DNA of 64,000 nucleotides from Quillaja saponaria (taxonomy: Eukaryota > Streptophyta > Magnoliopsida > Fabales > Quillajaceae), in assembly GCA_029379385.1 (NCBI GenBank), contig CM055611.1, positions 9,300,001-9,364,000 of the forward strand. The letters run 5' to 3'. Position numbers and translations under genes: made by a program. The notes beneath the pieces are model-generated. The model was not told the DNA's origin. It did no database searches and saw only the letters and a list, made by a program, of their open reading frames with translations. Numbering within the stretch: position 1 is the first letter of the stretch; each line of letters starts with the position of its first letter. Below, one piece after another: positions 23,267 to 38,059 of the stretch.

Positions 23267-23815
23267 CACTACAAGAAAACTGGGCTTTTTTTACGAACCA
23301 GGTTTGTGGGAAAAATGGTCTTTAGTTGTGGGAAAATGGTTACTAACAAACGATTTGTAAGAAAAGGTAAGTGGGTAAATTGTTTGTGGGTATTTTCTAC
23401 AAACCATGAAATTTTGTTTCGAAATATAGATGAATTGTGTGTAGGTAATGATCTGTGGGTAAATCATGTTTTAGACATGTTAAGTTTGTTGGTAAATAAC
23501 ACATTCCCTACAAACCTAGTTTGTTCGTAATACCTACCAACCAGGTTTGTAGGTAATACCTAATAACCATGTTTGTAGCTAATATCTAGTACCATTTCCC
23601 ATGAACCTTGTTTGTATGTAATGCTTAGTATCATTTCCCACGAACCTTATTTGTAGGTAAAATCTAATACTATTTCCTAGGAACTTTGTTTGTAGGTAAT
23701 ATTGACAAACTAGTCTGTCGATATTACCTTCAAACTAGGTTCATAGGTAAAACCCACAATTTGCTTCTATGAAATTACCCACAAACTCTAGTTTGTAGAT
23801 AATTCCAAGCTTTTT
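23267..23815. repeat. CACTA terminal and subterminal repeats
   Basis: After the CACTACAAGAAAA terminus there is an array of short repeats of the type TTTGTAGGTAATACCTA and CCCACGAACCTT in both directions. These are the kind of subterminal motifs that CACTA TNPA proteins bind. The same style of repeat borders the second element at 49303-53049. Confidence 0.75.
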
Positions 23816-23999
23816 TTTTTATATTTTTTAAAAATTGAACAAATCTATAATTAAATATAAATCAACCAAATAAATTCAAATTTTATTCAAAAAATAAATA
23901 TTTTTTAACATTGAGTAATAAAATAAAACGTGCAAAATCACATAATTCATAAACATAAAGTTCAAACATAAGAGTAATGAAATTAAAACTAAATAAAAC

Positions 24000-26250
24000 T
24001 ATCTAGATACATGTCATCATAAAGATCATCATCGTAATTCTGAAGATCATCATCGCAATCATGAAGATCATCATCATCCTCAACCTCAGCATCAAGATCT
24101 TCATCACCATCTCCATCGCCATCCATGTAGATAGAAGATTCTCCCACTTTTTCCCATTTAAATAAAAAAGAGTCTAATATTAACATATAATAGAAGAAGA
24201 GAATATAAAAATACACCTAGTTAACACCATGATAACTATTCTAACAACAATACAACTAAATGAATGAAAAAAGACGAAGCATTTTCAATCATTCAGGCAA
24301 TGTTGGTAAGGAACAAGTAAAGTAAAATTTGTATCACTAACACTTCCATTGATAGATTGTGCTTTATGGATTGTTGTTATTCATCTAAGATAAAAGAAGA
24401 AAAAGTTCCATCTATATGAAATCGATAGAATAAATTTTATTGCCTTACACATTTCTAAGTGAATGATCATACAAATTCAAAGATAATAAAAATTTAAAAC
24501 AACAAAAAAGTCGTTTCCATTATGCAAATTCTGTTAGCCATGTCTAATGTACTTAGTCAAAAGTAGATGTTTTTACAATAAAAAGAATTGGGATTATGTA
24601 GTCAAAGCTAGTAATTTAGACAATAACACCTTTCCACCTTCACCTTATTGGTAGCAAAGACCCACAGCAAAACCTACCTCTCAATAGAGAAGCTTGGCAT
24701 GTACTTGTGTCCTCTAAGCATCTTAAACTATGGGAGTCATGTGTAGCATAAAACAAAGAGTGAAAGACATGTACTTCAAATGAGTTAAAAATGCCTTTAG
24801 CTTTACAAAACTTGATATGAAATAATACTAACAAGTAACAACAATTATCATAATACACAAAGTACCAATTTCTTAGGAAGTACATCAGATGGTTAATAAA
24901 GAGATAAAGACGGGTTACATGTCACAAAGATACTCAAACTTAAAATTGATTTATTAAGATGTCTAATATCAAGCACTGATTGATTTATCACTTTATCATT
25001 TGACCACACAATATCAGTATGAACTTAGTCTAAACATTTTTCTATTAACCCCAGAAAAGCATAATGGCATATAGTAATTCCATTGTTATCACAACGTACA
25101 TGGTGTTAATTATTTGATCTTAAATCTAACAGGCAAATAATGTTACACACACCTAAGATTCAAAGACATGCAAATATATGAAATGAAAACCCTGCATGTA
25201 AATAGTCATAGTTACTTACATCAAGTTTTTCGAGTATTCCGGTATTGTTTAAACCTAGTTGCTCCATCATTAGCTTCATCACCTCTTTCACTTAATCATT
25301 GTCCTTTCTCAATTTCTTATTAGCCTTTCTGATTTTCTCATTGTTCTTTTCTTGGGTTACTAATTCTTCCTCTAAGGTTTAAATGTGCTCATTCATTTTA
25401 ATAGTAGGTTGGGATGTGGCAGTAGATCCAAAAGAAGATCGAGATAAGTTGATCTTATCTCCAAACAAGGTCCTTGCAGCAGTAAGTGTCCCATGCCTTT
25501 AAACTTTTCCTCCCTTTTTTACTCCCCCAAACACCTTTAGCTAAATCTCTTCATCAAACGATGGATGACTTGCAGAATCTTCCCCATATTTCTCAATGAT
25601 ATGATGCTCATAATCCTCCTGCAAATCCATAGATACATAATTTTTTAGTTCAATATAACACAACACGTTTTTGTAATACAAATATGTTAGTGAATATTTT
25701 AAAATTTTACCAAATTTTTTGTGCCTTCAGGTTGATAAACTCTCCAGTCTTCTTTCTTTTATGGATGTGATGATAAACTTTTAGATGAGATGGTTCCATT
25801 CTATATGCCTTTTTCTACAAATGTTTTGATAAAAGTCAACATAGCATCATGTAAAACACTACACAATAGTAAAACATAACATTTTTTAAAATTACATTTA
25901 TACCATTTTTTCTTTATGTTGCAACACCGTGATTGGTCTTCCTACGTGCCTAATCGATGATCCATATCTTGATGCTCAATTTTTTGATCCTGTTTTAGAA
26001 CGTTTCATCCATGCATAACTCCTCAAATCTCTAGTAGAGGTTGCCAGTTAGCTGCCCTTAACCAATTCGGCATCCAACTTTCACACTTGGTAATGTCTGT
26101 GTTGTATATCTTTTTTTGTCTTTATCCGTTCATCCCTTGGTCCTTGTATGTCTACTTGCAATTGGGTTAAACACAATTTGCCTAATTTCTCTTCTTATTC
26201 TGTCTCAAACCTGTAAAGGTCTATAATTTCACAACAAATTAGCAAAATGT
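24000..26250 (-). pseudogene. CACTA TNPA-like remnant (Transposase_24 type)
   Basis: On the minus strand: a basic region near 26200-25990, then YEHHIIEKYGEDSASHPSFD near 25600, a coiled stretch (TLEEELVTQEKNNEKIRKAN) near 25350, and an Asp-rich end at 24150-24000 (DAEVEDDDDLHDCDDDLQ). This matches the usual order of TNPA-like proteins of plant CACTA elements. Stops interrupt it throughout. The Asp-rich end recurs at about 49855-49930 in the second CACTA element. Confidence 0.65.
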
Positions 26251-27049
26251 TCGATTGATAATAGTGAAATATACTTACCATAATTCAATAAATAATACTT
26301 AATAATTACCCTAAACTGGTGGAAACACAAGTCTACTATAAATTGGCGATATTTAGACCACACTTCGATTATCTAGACATGTGCAATAGAATAATTGTTA
26401 AGATAGCCTTCATAATATCAGGATTATGAAATTCTCTTTAAATATACAATAATAACAAAATTTGAAGCTACAACATTGATATATAGATAATATATATGTG
26501 CATGTGTATATAAGAATAAATAATATAAATTAGTAAAAAAACATATTCTTTGTTTCGAATCTTAAACACTGGTCTATTTGCAGGGTTTATGGGAGGAGGA
26601 TCTAAGTGTGCATATCCTCTTAGCATAGTGACTGAAGCCTTATCTCCATATGTGCTTAATAGTGAGTCATGGTCAGATGACCTCGATTCCATCCTAGATG
26701 AAGACGCACCTAGGTCACATGTATTATTTCATAAATAGAGTAAATTAAAAGGTTGAATAATTATAATGAAAAATTGTCAAAATCCTTAAAAATGAGATAC
26801 ATAATGTAATACGTTGTGACGGTGAAATAGCTGCAAGGGCCAACTGAGGCTTTCTAGGTGTGGTACGAGCTGGCTGAGATGATCTAGTAATGGCATATGC
26901 TGGCTTAGATGATCTGGGCTAGTAATGGCACAACTAGACTAAGTCAATCTACGTGTCCTTGATTGATCCGTGCTTGGTGGTGCACGAGATGCACTCAAAT
27001 CAGATACATGTATACTTCAAATCATGATCTTGTATATAGATTTATATAA

Positions 27050-30000
27050 TCATAAATGCATAAATTCATATATAACAAATAAAAAATAAATATTAATCAT
27101 CTTACATGTCACGTCACTACCATATTGAAAACCAACTTCTTCATCACCCATTTCTAAGTCGTTAATATCTTCTTCATAATCGCCTTCATTTTCATTAAGC
27201 GCATCATATTCTTCTTCATTTATGTCATTATCAACAATAAATCTAGGTTCACTTATTTGATTATGATATACTTCTTCATTTGGACCGTCACCTATAAAAA
27301 CTCCAGGAGCATCCAGATCTAGGCCTGCATTAACTAGAACTAGTACATAAGGCTCAACCTTCTAAAATATATCATCACCTAAAAGTTGCACATAAACACT
27401 TGGTGTGTCATTGGATGGGAAATTGAAATTAGTTCTTGCCACGATGTTATTAACTGCCGACCAATCATTTCTTTTTTTACTAGGGTAATTGGCATAGTAC
27501 ACTTGATGAGCTTGAGAAGCTAATATAAATGGCTCGTACAAGGCAAGTCTGGATATATAATTGATATCTATTAGACCATGCACAAAATCTACTTTCATCC
27601 CTTTATAGGAATTATACCAATTGCATTGAAAGAGTACAATTCAATTATTTCCAAAGTATTGCAACTTTATTATGTCTGTTAACATGCTATAAAATATTGT
27701 TCATTAACATCGTAGCAACTTTCTTTCACACGAATGCCACTATTCATAGATTTCTTGCCATCCCTGTATGAGAGTGTGTGTAACTTAAATTCATTAACAA
27801 AGTATCCATTATTAAAATACCTAACTTGCGTCATTGGTAGGCAAGTAATGTCAACAATATGTTGGTCGGTGATCTTGCCAACAAGTGCCTATATTATAAG
27901 TTAAACTTAGTAATCATATAAACTAAAATGAATATACATATCAAAACTAATATGTTAATGAATCTAATATGCAAACTTAGTCTCCACTAATTTTTGAATT
28001 TGATCGTCTGAATGATTTGGATAGTCCATCAATAATATTTTACAAAATTCTCTATATAAGGCTCAATCTCTATTGTGTTTAAGAGAATATATATCATTGC
28101 TACTTGTAACTGCACATCACTAAAAGGTCTAATTTTATTAAAACTAAATGAATGATCTGACTAGCATAATATAGAGAGTCATCTTTTACTATTCACATCT
28201 CCTCTATCATCTTGACGAGGGACTCAATTTAACTTCGTTTGAATGTTTGACTTGAAATACATTTCACAAAAGTTGAAAGTTTCTTCTAAGCAATAGGCCT
28301 TGCATATAGAACCTTCAATAGAAGCCTTGTTTTAGGTATTTTTCTTTAAATAAAACGTCATTCTTTATACAAACAATGTTCCATTGAATAAATAAATAAA
28401 TAAATAACCCATTATTAATATACTTGCAAAAAAGAAAAATGAAATTAGTTTAAGATCGATATAAATACCTTTCAAATGGATATATCCAACGATATTGCAC
28501 ATGACTACCCACTTTAGCTTCATAAAGTAGTTGTATAGTCAAAATGTTCCATTGAATCAAAAAAACCCATTATTAATATTTTCTCCAACTTGCACAAAAT
28601 GACAACAATATTCGTCTCATGCATCTCCATATGCTCTACACGCAATTCTTTTGCGCATAGGTCATTGAAAAAATTGCTAACCTCTGTAAATGCTTCCTAT
28701 ACACTTTTAAGTAAATAATCGCGAAATGCAATCGAGATTAGTCTTTGCATGAACATGTGACAATCATGACATTTCATCGCGTACAACTTGCATTTATCCA
28801 TGTCTACATAACCACTCAAGTTTGTAGTGTACCTATCTGAGAGCCTCAAATTTTTTACCCACTAACACACTTCCTTCACTTGAGGTTTCGACAAGCTGTA
28901 AGAAGCTTTTGACATAACAAGTTTTCCATTAACATTATTCAACTCCAACTCAGGATACTTACAAAAAAGTTTTAAATCCATCCTAGCATTTAGATTGTCC
29001 TTGGTTTTTTCTTTCATATTCATCACTGTACTAAACACATTATCAAATAAATTCTTCTCAATATACATTACATCAAGATTGTGTAGAATAAGATTGGTGG
29101 ACCAATATGACAATTCCCAAAATGTACTTATTTTTGCCCCATTATGTTGTTTTCTAAATCCTGAAATTCTCTGTTTACAGAATGCATTTCTAAAAGTTAT
29201 CTGATTAAATCTTTTCAGACGATCCTACACTTATTTCCCAAATAACTGCGATGGGGGCATATCTTTCTCTATTATGTTTTTTTTTTGTTTTTAAATTTAT
29301 CTCTTTGCTTCCTAAAAGCATGATCAGTAGGCAAGAATTAACGATAACAATCAAACCAATATTGCTTATGACCATGAGGAAGACAAAATGATTTTGTGCA
29401 TTCCATATAATATGGACAAGCTAATTTTCATGTGTATTCCAACTCAATATCATTCCATTAGCAGGAAAATCACTAATGGTCCACATAAATGCAACCCCTA
29501 TAATAAAATTATAACTCCTATATGCATCGTAAATGTTAACCCCCTCATACCACAACTTTTTCAAGTCATCAATAAGAGGTCTTAAGTAGATGTCAATATT
29601 TTTCGTATGAGATTTTGGTCCAGGAATGAGCAATGTCAAAAATAAATACTGCTCTTTCATATATATATCAAAAGGCAAGTTGTACAGAGTACAAAAACCT
29701 TCCATATAGAAGGACCATTTGATGAATGATTGAATGACCTAAACCCAATGGGGTTAAGACCCAATCTAACATTTCTTGGCTCTTCAAAGAATGATGGATA
29801 ATTGTCATCAAAATGTTTCCATGCTTCAGTGCCACTCGAGTGAATTATTAAACCATTAGCACCCTTCTAACAATGCTAAGTCATATGTTGTGCCGTGTTC
29901 TTTGACATAAAGAGCCTTTGGCGCCTAGGTGCCAGTGGAAAGTGACGCAATACCTTGTAAGGTACATCATTCTTACTTGATCGGGCCTTGGGTTGATATC

Positions 30001-30750
30001 TCGAATGCCCGTAGACACAACATTCTTGTAACTTCTTGTTTGATTTGCCATAATAAAGTATACAATCATTAGGACATACATGTATCTTCTTATACACAAG
30101 CCTTAATTTCTTTAACATTTGCTTCGATCTGTAAAAAATTTTGGGCAGCTTCTTATTTTTAGGCAACATACCCTTAATAATTAATACAATCTAGTCATAA
30201 CAGTTCTTACTCATGTTAAACTTCGATTTACATCTCAATTGTTGGGTCACTGCCGATAACTGATTATGCCAATCATAACCATCCAACAACAGCTTGTCAA
30301 CATTTTCTAACAATTCAAAAAACTGTTTAGCATTAGAATTCGGCTCATCAGGAATCTGATTCTTCTCGTCCTAATTGAAATCTAAACTAGCAACATCCAT
30401 AATCATGTTGACGTATCGATTGCTTGAATTATCGACATCAATCTCTTGGTTATCTAAAGTTCACCCTAACCAAGTCTTAACCTCACCCTGTAAGGTCGAT
30501 CACTTGTAAGTTTTTAAGAAACATTTCTTATAGAAGTCAAGAGTCATTTTATCATGATACTTCCACCTTGTGTTCTTATAAACCCGACATGGACATCAAA
30601 TTCTATTATCATTCATAATTTGAGGATGACTATATGCAAAATCAATAAACTTCTCAACATTAGAAATAAACTCGTTTATGGGTAGATGATTTTCTATTCT
30701 ACGTTCCATCCAACCACGGTCACCTTAAACCGACTCTAGTCTTTATCCAT
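27050..30750 (-). pseudogene. CACTA TNPD-like transposase remnant (TNP2, DUF4216)
   Basis: Minus-strand order: start region with INEFISNVEKFIDFAYSHP (about 30700); LRLVYKKIHVCPNDCILYYG and SRYQPKARSS (30169-29876); GPKSHTKNIDIYLRPLIDDL and FMWTISDFPANG (29705-29421); NLDVMYIEKNLFDNVFSTV and KDNLNARMDLK (29113-28862); a DUF4216-like EPFILASQAHQVYYA (27598-27362); and an acidic tail (about 27300-27050). This is a near full-length but broken transposase with many stops and frameshifts. Confidence 0.85.
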
Positions 30751-30760
30751 ATTTTCTACA

Positions 30761-31489
30761 ATAATTCACCACAAGTATATACCTTGTTAGATTAGTATGT
30801 CTTAATAAAATAAAAGCCAAACAAACAATCATTCTAATCAAACGTAAATACATGCAATTATTCAAGAAAAAGTAATTCAAATATTAAATACACTAGTTTC
30901 TATCACGAAAGTTATATGCCATCTAGCAAATATGATGGCCTCAAATAGCATTTCCAATCTATATATTGCCAATGGACTTTAAGAACATGGCCAATTTAAC
31001 TATCTATGCCTAAAGTTCTACAAATGACATTTTATTGATTTCCTTTACTTTTTAATTAAGAACACGAGTTGTTTGAAAATGTATATAAATAAATGAAGCC
31101 TTTTGGTTTCTTGTATTTTCTTCTATATATATCTTCCTAACAACCTGAATGTTTTGTAAAAACATAGATTTCCATTCATTTAGATTCATCAGAACCTAAG
31201 TAACTGTTTTGTCATAACACATCTTACAACATATTCAATTTTTCATTGTGGCTCTAACCCCAAATTCACTTCTTTTTGAACTCTACTTTGCTTTCAATCT
31301 AACACCTAAGTCTTTAGGCTGCGTACAATCCTTTGCACAAAATGAAGAACACACTTCACTCTAAGGCCATGAATTCGTTTATGGATACATGTAAACTTTT
31401 ATACCACCTACAATAACAACAAGCATCTGTGAATGATCAGATATATAAACTTTTAGCGCCTCTAATAATAGACACCAATACAAAGACAG
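30761..31489. other. AT-rich stretch upstream of the CACTA transposase remnant
   Basis: No coding pattern and no CACTA terminus seen. It may be the 5' leader of the CACTA element, cut by the repeat block that follows. Confidence 0.35.
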
Positions 31490-34400
31490 TGGTAAAGACT
31501 TTTTCCTCTAAGCTGTCCCAATTTTTCTATTTATGATATTTTGGCGTGAAATATATTTTGAATAGACACAGTTGTGAAAGACGATGAATAGTTAATGTTT
31601 CCTCTTGAAATTTTATCGTATAGTTGACTGTTGACATCCTTTTAGGTTTTCAACTTTAGTCTACTGAGCTAGTAAAATGGCTTTGTTTTATCTTGCAAAG
31701 TGTAGTATCTTAGCTATCTCAGTAGATCTGATGACTATTCATCAGCTGAGTGTAATATAGCTTTTCAATTAGTCTCTTTTAGTTGATCTTTCTTTAATTG
31801 ATCTTGAAACTCTTAATTTTGAACCTTTCTTTAGTGTACTGAAATAAGTTTTCGATTGATCTCTTTTAGCTAATGAAGACTTAATGATGTAGGCCCAAGA
31901 ATGGTAAATTAGAGAGGGTAAATAATTTAACCGATTAATAACACCATCTTGTAGATTTTAAATGCAGACAGCAAAACAGATTTGTAATCAACAGTAACTC
32001 AGTATTAGAAAATAAAGAGAGTAAGATTATAAGATTGCTTAGCAAAATTATAGTGGTTCACCAGATCTTCTGGCTATATCCACTCTTCAAGTATCACTTG
32101 AGAGTCAATCAACTATCGGCTGAATTGTAGGGCTCAGTAAAAACCTTTATATCATTGAATTACAGGGCTTAATAACCTTTTGTGCCAGCTGAGATTACAT
32201 GAGTCAGTAAGAACCTTTACACCAATTAATTGCAATGCTCAACAACATTTACACTAGCTAAAATTATAAGAATCTGTAAAAAGCTTTCCACCAAATTCAT
32301 TTTAACTCAACACATGCAAGAGAGTAAGGTAGTGAGATTTGCTTAGTAATTTATAGTGGTTCACCAGCCCCTCTAACTACATCCATTCTTTAAGATCCAC
32401 TTGAGAATTCAATCAACTAACAACAAAATTCACAAGACTCGGAAAAACCATTACAACACTGAATGTAGGGATTAGCAACCTTATAAGTTCAACCCAAACT
32501 TTTTCAAGTAGAAGTTTACCAAGCTTAAACTTAAACTCCTTCTCTCGGAACCTTCATAAAAATGAGAAGTGATTTCACATAATCACAAAATCACTCACAA
32601 TAATCAAGATAATGAAAGTATAGACGCTTTGGTTTAAGTTTTGTAAAGAAATTATTTGTAAAAGTTAGAATCTTTATTTATTTTTTTAAGTTGATGCTTG
32701 TGAGAAGAAAATTGCACAGGAGCACCTAAAATTCAATGCTTGATTCGATCAAAGTTGATAAAGATCGATTCTTGGTTTTGAGCTCCTTTTATCAATTTGT
32801 AACATAAGTTATAAAGCTAGCCGTTCTCAAAAAGAGTAGACCGTCACATTTAGAATCAATCAACTATTGTCACGCAATGTCTTTTTTCTAAAAACTTAAA
32901 CATAAGCCAAACTTAAACATAAGCCAAACTTTCAAGTTGTGTACACAAGTAGTGGCAAAGACATTTCCTCTGAGGTTGTACTTGCTTGTCTATTTATGAA
33001 ATTTGGTGTGAAAAATATATTGATCAGACTTAGCTTTAGGAAGACAATGAATAATTGATGTTTCATCTTGAAACGTCATCCTATAGCTAACAATTGATAT
33101 CCTTTTAGCTTTTTAACTTTTGTCCATTAAGCTAGTAAATAGATTTGTTTAGTCTTTCACACTAGCTGCTGAGTTGTCTCGATAGATCCACTGATTGTCC
33201 TTTAGCTGATTGAAATGTAAGTTTTCAATTGATCTTGAAATGCTTCATTTTAAATTTTCAACAGATGAAACTATAATGAAACAATATAATCATTTGATAT
33301 CCAGTTTACTTGGTATATAATGAAATGTTGTTGTATTGTTTTTAAGTAAACTAAGTTAACCTTTTCAGTTGATCTCTTTAGCTGACTTACTTATGGATGA
33401 GACGTTGTCATATAGAGTCACAACTGACTAATTTCCACTTATTAGTGCATTAATTATTTATTTATCATCGAAATCAAATTTAGATAAAGGTGTCAAATAC
33501 CTATTTGGTTTAAGAAATTTATAAACAAGGTTGATTTTGAGCTGTTATCAGAGAAGTTCATATTGTAATCATGAAAGGAGTAAACCGTGAATAAAAGGAC
33601 AGCCACGTAACATCCTTTTTTCTTTAATTTTTTATAGCATGACGTAATTCTCATGAGGTAGTGTTTCGTATGATCAGGGTAGATGGAGACATTAATCTTA
33701 TCCTCTGAGTTATATTAATTTGTTTGAAAGTAAAAATATCTTAAAGAGTATATTGAGCAGAGCAGTTGAGGAATAAGATGAAGATATTTAGCTGAATGTA
33801 GAACATCTTAGCCAATAGGTTCAGTCGATCATGATGTGAAGGTTCAATTGTCCAACTTCCAAAACGTAATCATTTCGATATTAGTTGATTTTCTTTAATG
33901 GAAAAGTAAGAGTACAACTAAGGAACTAATTCAATTGTCTATTTTAGTGGAAAGACATCATCTGGTTCTATAGTCTTGAAGTTTAGCTAACTAAAGAAAA
34001 TACAACTTATCAAGGTATAATTGACTATTAAAGGCTGACTATTTTAGAAAAAAAGATGTCGTTCGCATGAACTCTAGATGACTGAGATAAGATCCACTAA
34101 AAAATCTTCAGTTGATTAAGATAAGATCTATTGAGGCATTTTTATCTGACTAAGATAAGATCCACTAAGCTATCTTCAAGTGATTGAGAGACTTTAGCTG
34201 ACCCAGGAAGGACTTCAACATATCGAACTCTAGCTGACTGTTTTAAGAGAAATGTTGTCGTTTGTATGAACTACATATGACTATGAAAAGCTTCAGCTAA
34301 CTATATTAAGAAAAACACTATTGTTTTTTACTGTGAAAAGATCCACTAAGTTGTATCTTCAGCTGACTAAGAGATTTCAGTTGACTAACATAAGATTCAT

Positions 34401-34660
34401 TGAGTTGCATCTTTAGCCTAAGGGACCTAATCTTTAGCCGACTGGTTTCTTGGCTTCACCTAATTGAACTTCAACTAACTGAAAAGCTACAGATGATTGA
34501 AGTGTTGCAACAATTAGCTTCCACTATTTTAGAATGTTGACACGTGTTGACTTTGGTCTTTCAGCTGATTGAAGATTGTTGACTTGAGTAGTTCAGTTGA
34601 TCGTACATGTAATAAATATTTTCAAAGTTAGTTTCTTTGTTAACAAACTTGAATGTAATT
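31490..34660. repeat. AGCTGA-rich repeat block with long direct repeats
   Basis: Two long diverged direct repeats start at about 31490 and 32945 (each has AAAGAC, TTTCCTCT, then CCTTTTAG and AGCTAGTAAA landmarks). Between them is a second pair at about 31990 and 32325 sharing TATAGTGGTTCACCAG and a CACTTGAGA piece. From 33350 to 34600 the motif AGCTGACT or AGTTGATT recurs dozens of times, with units such as GATAAGATCCACTAAG. No open frames. It looks like LTR or untranslated DNA of a retrotransposon rearranged by internal duplication. Confidence 0.55.
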
Positions 34661-34879
34661 ATTAGTTATCATCAAAATTAATTAAATGAATTATTAAATT
34701 AAATCGTTCATTTGATTCAATAATTCGAATGTCATTAATCATCCTAGAATGCCATAATATATTGTAGAACACTTCTTGGGTCCACAAGTATCTGCTAGAA
34801 TGTAAACTCGTAGCAACACTTCCATATGCCCCAAAGAACCATACAAACCATTTCTATTTTTTGATTATAGACTAATAGC

Positions 34880-37260
34880 ATAGACCCTCAAACAAGGTAA
34901 AGGATTTGCTAAGCCTAGGTGTTGTAATATGTTATAGCTTCTTCCAAACTTCTGAGAACTAGTTGCATGAGAACATATCAGGATGATGATACTTATCTGT
35001 CTTTCTACACCTAGGATAGCCTGTGTCTAAATTGACTCCTCACCTTTCTAAGTTCAGCTTGACTAGCGTTGAACACTTACACCCTTGCTATATAAAATGC
35101 TTGGCCTTATTGGATATCCGTAGTTTCCACAATTTTCTTCAAATCACCTAATTATCATGAAGTCCTAATTAGCTTTAAAGACATTGAGCTAGGAGGAGCT
35201 GGTAGTATGTTGTTTTAATCGTGAAGGTCCCATCCTTAGACTAGTGCCAAATAAAACTATCATTTGGTGAAAATTTGCTCAATGGAATGTTTTTAATGTG
35301 CTCTACCTCAAACATAAGGAACACTTGATCAATAAGTCTGCAATTCCATTAGCGGAAATCCAAATCAATTAGATTATCAAATGTTGATTAGGAGAGTGTT
35401 AGGTGTTGTCCAGCTCTTGAAGTTATTATGTAATGGCAGCTACAGATCCATCTAGATTCTACTAGATTTCCTATCTCCTATAAGCCATCTGCCACCTTTT
35501 CCAAGAACCTTGACTGTATCATGGATTCGTCCATGTATAGCTTAGGTTGAAGCCTATCTCTGAGGCTAATAGTTGTTCCTGAAAAAAATGTCATGCTTTG
35601 AACATTTTGTGAACCATAAATTCTATATTAATTTGAATCCACCAAACTTGCTATGCTAGAAGAGCTTGATTGAAGATGTGAAAATCCTTAAAATAAAGGC
35701 CACCTTGATTTTTTTTGTAATCACAATTCTTCCCACTAAATAAAATGAAGCTTCCTTTCTCTTCCTTTGCGACCACAATAAAAAGTTACTCACCAAAGAA
35801 GTGAACTGATCACAAATAATTATTGGCAAACTAAAGCATGAAATGATATATGTTGGGATCGCTTGTACAATGGATTTCACTAGGACCTCTTTCCCCACAT
35901 TTGTTAAAGCCCGCAGCTTCCCATCTTTTACCTTTTTCTACATATGTCAAGTAACTCCTTCAAAGATTTTTCATTTTGACCTCCCTATAATTCTTGGCAG
36001 AACTAGGCACTTCGCCATTGATCCCAACAACCTTTATTCTTATCCATACTTGGACATTCATCTTCAAATTCTTCCTCAAATCTTGGCTTAAGGAGAGCTT
36101 CGAGTTGTCTAGGTTTACGGCCTTCTAACTAGAGGCTCATTCATAAAGCTAAATGATCTCTAAAATGGATTTTTCTTTGTGATGATTTGCATGGATAAAT
36201 AATACAATGTCATCTGCAAAAAATTAACATGAAATTGGTGGTGCCCGAGCACTAGTTTTATACCTTGGATTTGACTATTCAACTCTGCTTGTCTTAGGAG
36301 ACTTGAAAAAACTTCAACAACCATAAGAAACATGTATGGGGACAAGGGTCACCCTACCTTAAACCTCTATCTGGATAAAATAAAAAATAAAATAAAATAA
36401 AAAACAAACAAACAAACTAGGTCCATTTATAAGCAATGCATATAAAATAATGGTTACACATTTCATAGTATGTTTCAACCAACCTGCATCAAGAACTATG
36501 TTAAACATAATAGCCTCTAAAAAACTCCACTCCACTATGTCATATGCTTTGGCCATGTCAAGCTTGAGTTCCATAAAGCCTTTCTTACCATTTCTTCCTG
36601 TTTTTCATACAATCAAAAATTCCAAAAGCAATGACGCCATGATGAGTATTTAAGAACAAATATATTTTATGGATAATTTGTGTAAAGAATGACTTTAGTC
36701 TATTTTCAATGGTTCTAGTAATAAGCTTGGAAATCACATTGCAATGAATAACGAGTCTGAAATCATGTGATGATTCAGCTTTTTTTACTTTTGGAATGAG
36801 CGTTATGAAAATATTATTAAAGGAAGAAGGATCTGGACCAAGATTAGCACACTTAATACTAAGTGTAGTACGTCATCCCCAATAATATTCCTGAAGTTTT
36901 GAAAAAAAAAGAGCAGGCATACCATCAGGTTTAAGAGCCTTTTATGGATACATTTGTTTTAGGGCAAAAACTATATCCTTTTTGTGTGCGAACTCCTTTG
37001 TGAGATGAAACATTCATTTCATCTGTAACTCTACCTTTTGATAGACTCATAGTACCTTTTGACAGACTCATTGGCTATATCCATATCAACATATGCTTCA
37101 GAAGTGAAAAGAGAGCTCAGACTACTTATTATGGTCCGTGAGATATCCCTCCTACTTACAAGCATTGCCTCTTGTTTTAGGTACTCATCAACTTCCTTTT
37201 CAACTATTTTTGCCTCTGCTATTGCACCTTGAGATTGGGTACCATGCTGAATATCTTAGA
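34880..37260 (-). mobile_element. L1-type LINE remnant, reverse transcriptase region
   Basis: Minus-strand order: LKPDGMPALFFQNF (about 36940), then MELKLDMAKAYDIVEWSFLE (36574), MSPYMFLMVVEVFSSLLRQA (36345) and KEVLVKSIVQAIPTYIISCF (35898). This is the normal order of the plant L1 RT domain and its C-terminal part. Many stops and frameshifts break it, and a short A/C-rich insertion sits near 36370-36415. Neither a poly-A tail nor a 5' end was identified with confidence. Confidence 0.75.
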
Positions 37261-38059
37261 GGGCTATTCCCTCAACATTATTTTCTCCAAGCTGAGTTGT
37301 AGCTATGTTCATTGTTTATCTTAACATTGGCTTGAGCAATATAAAATTCCAAGATCTACTCTTACATACTAAGTTGATAATGAAAAAAGAAACAAAAATA
37401 AAATTCTCTTTTCACTCCACGATAATGTATCATATCTCATTAATCTCTTATGAATTCTTCTTCTCACTTTTCTTTTTCATCGTCTCTCTAAAAATTATGA
37501 ATAAAAGTTGTTAAATATGATTATGCATTTTAAAAATTTGATGAAATTTATCAAAATTTTATGTTCTTACTGGTTTTTGAATGAGGAACAATAAATTTGA
37601 CCAATTAAAAATATCTTTTAACATTTTTAGTGAGAAAACTGAGAAAACAATAAGAGAGAGCGAGATTGTAAAAAATTGAGTCAATTGCATTTTACCCTAA
37701 TGAAATAACACCAATTTTATAACAGTCCCCATGAATTATCGAATTAGGTACATAATGCTATTATTTTAGTCGTATAGGCAAATAACCACAATCATATCTA
37801 TTAAATCTAAAAAATTAACTAAAATCAAATTAAACTATCATTGTTATAAGGTTCTAATGTCTTTTCTCTTTCTCTCTATTTATCTTCTTCTTCTTCTTTC
37901 TTTTAACAATTGAACTATCTATATTGATCCAATTTAGCATGTATGGATTAAAATATTATCAATAAATAAAATATTATATTAAAACAGAAGTAACATAAAA
38001 AGTTTAATTTGATAGAAAAAGAAAAAAATGTACAAATGAAAAAGACATTGTAAAAGTTA

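Larger units (their letters stand above)
23267..30760 (-). mobile_element. CACTA (En/Spm) DNA transposon, 5' end not found
   Basis: The lower end is a perfect-looking CACTACAAGAAAA terminus at 23267-23279, followed by subterminal repeats. Inside, on the minus strand, are a TNPD-like transposase remnant (30750 to about 27050) and then a TNPA-like remnant (about 26250 to 24000). Both read toward the 23267 end, which is therefore the 3' end. No matching TTTTCTTGTAGTG end was found above 30750, so the 5' end is lost, decayed or hidden. Both genes are broken. Confidence 0.8.
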
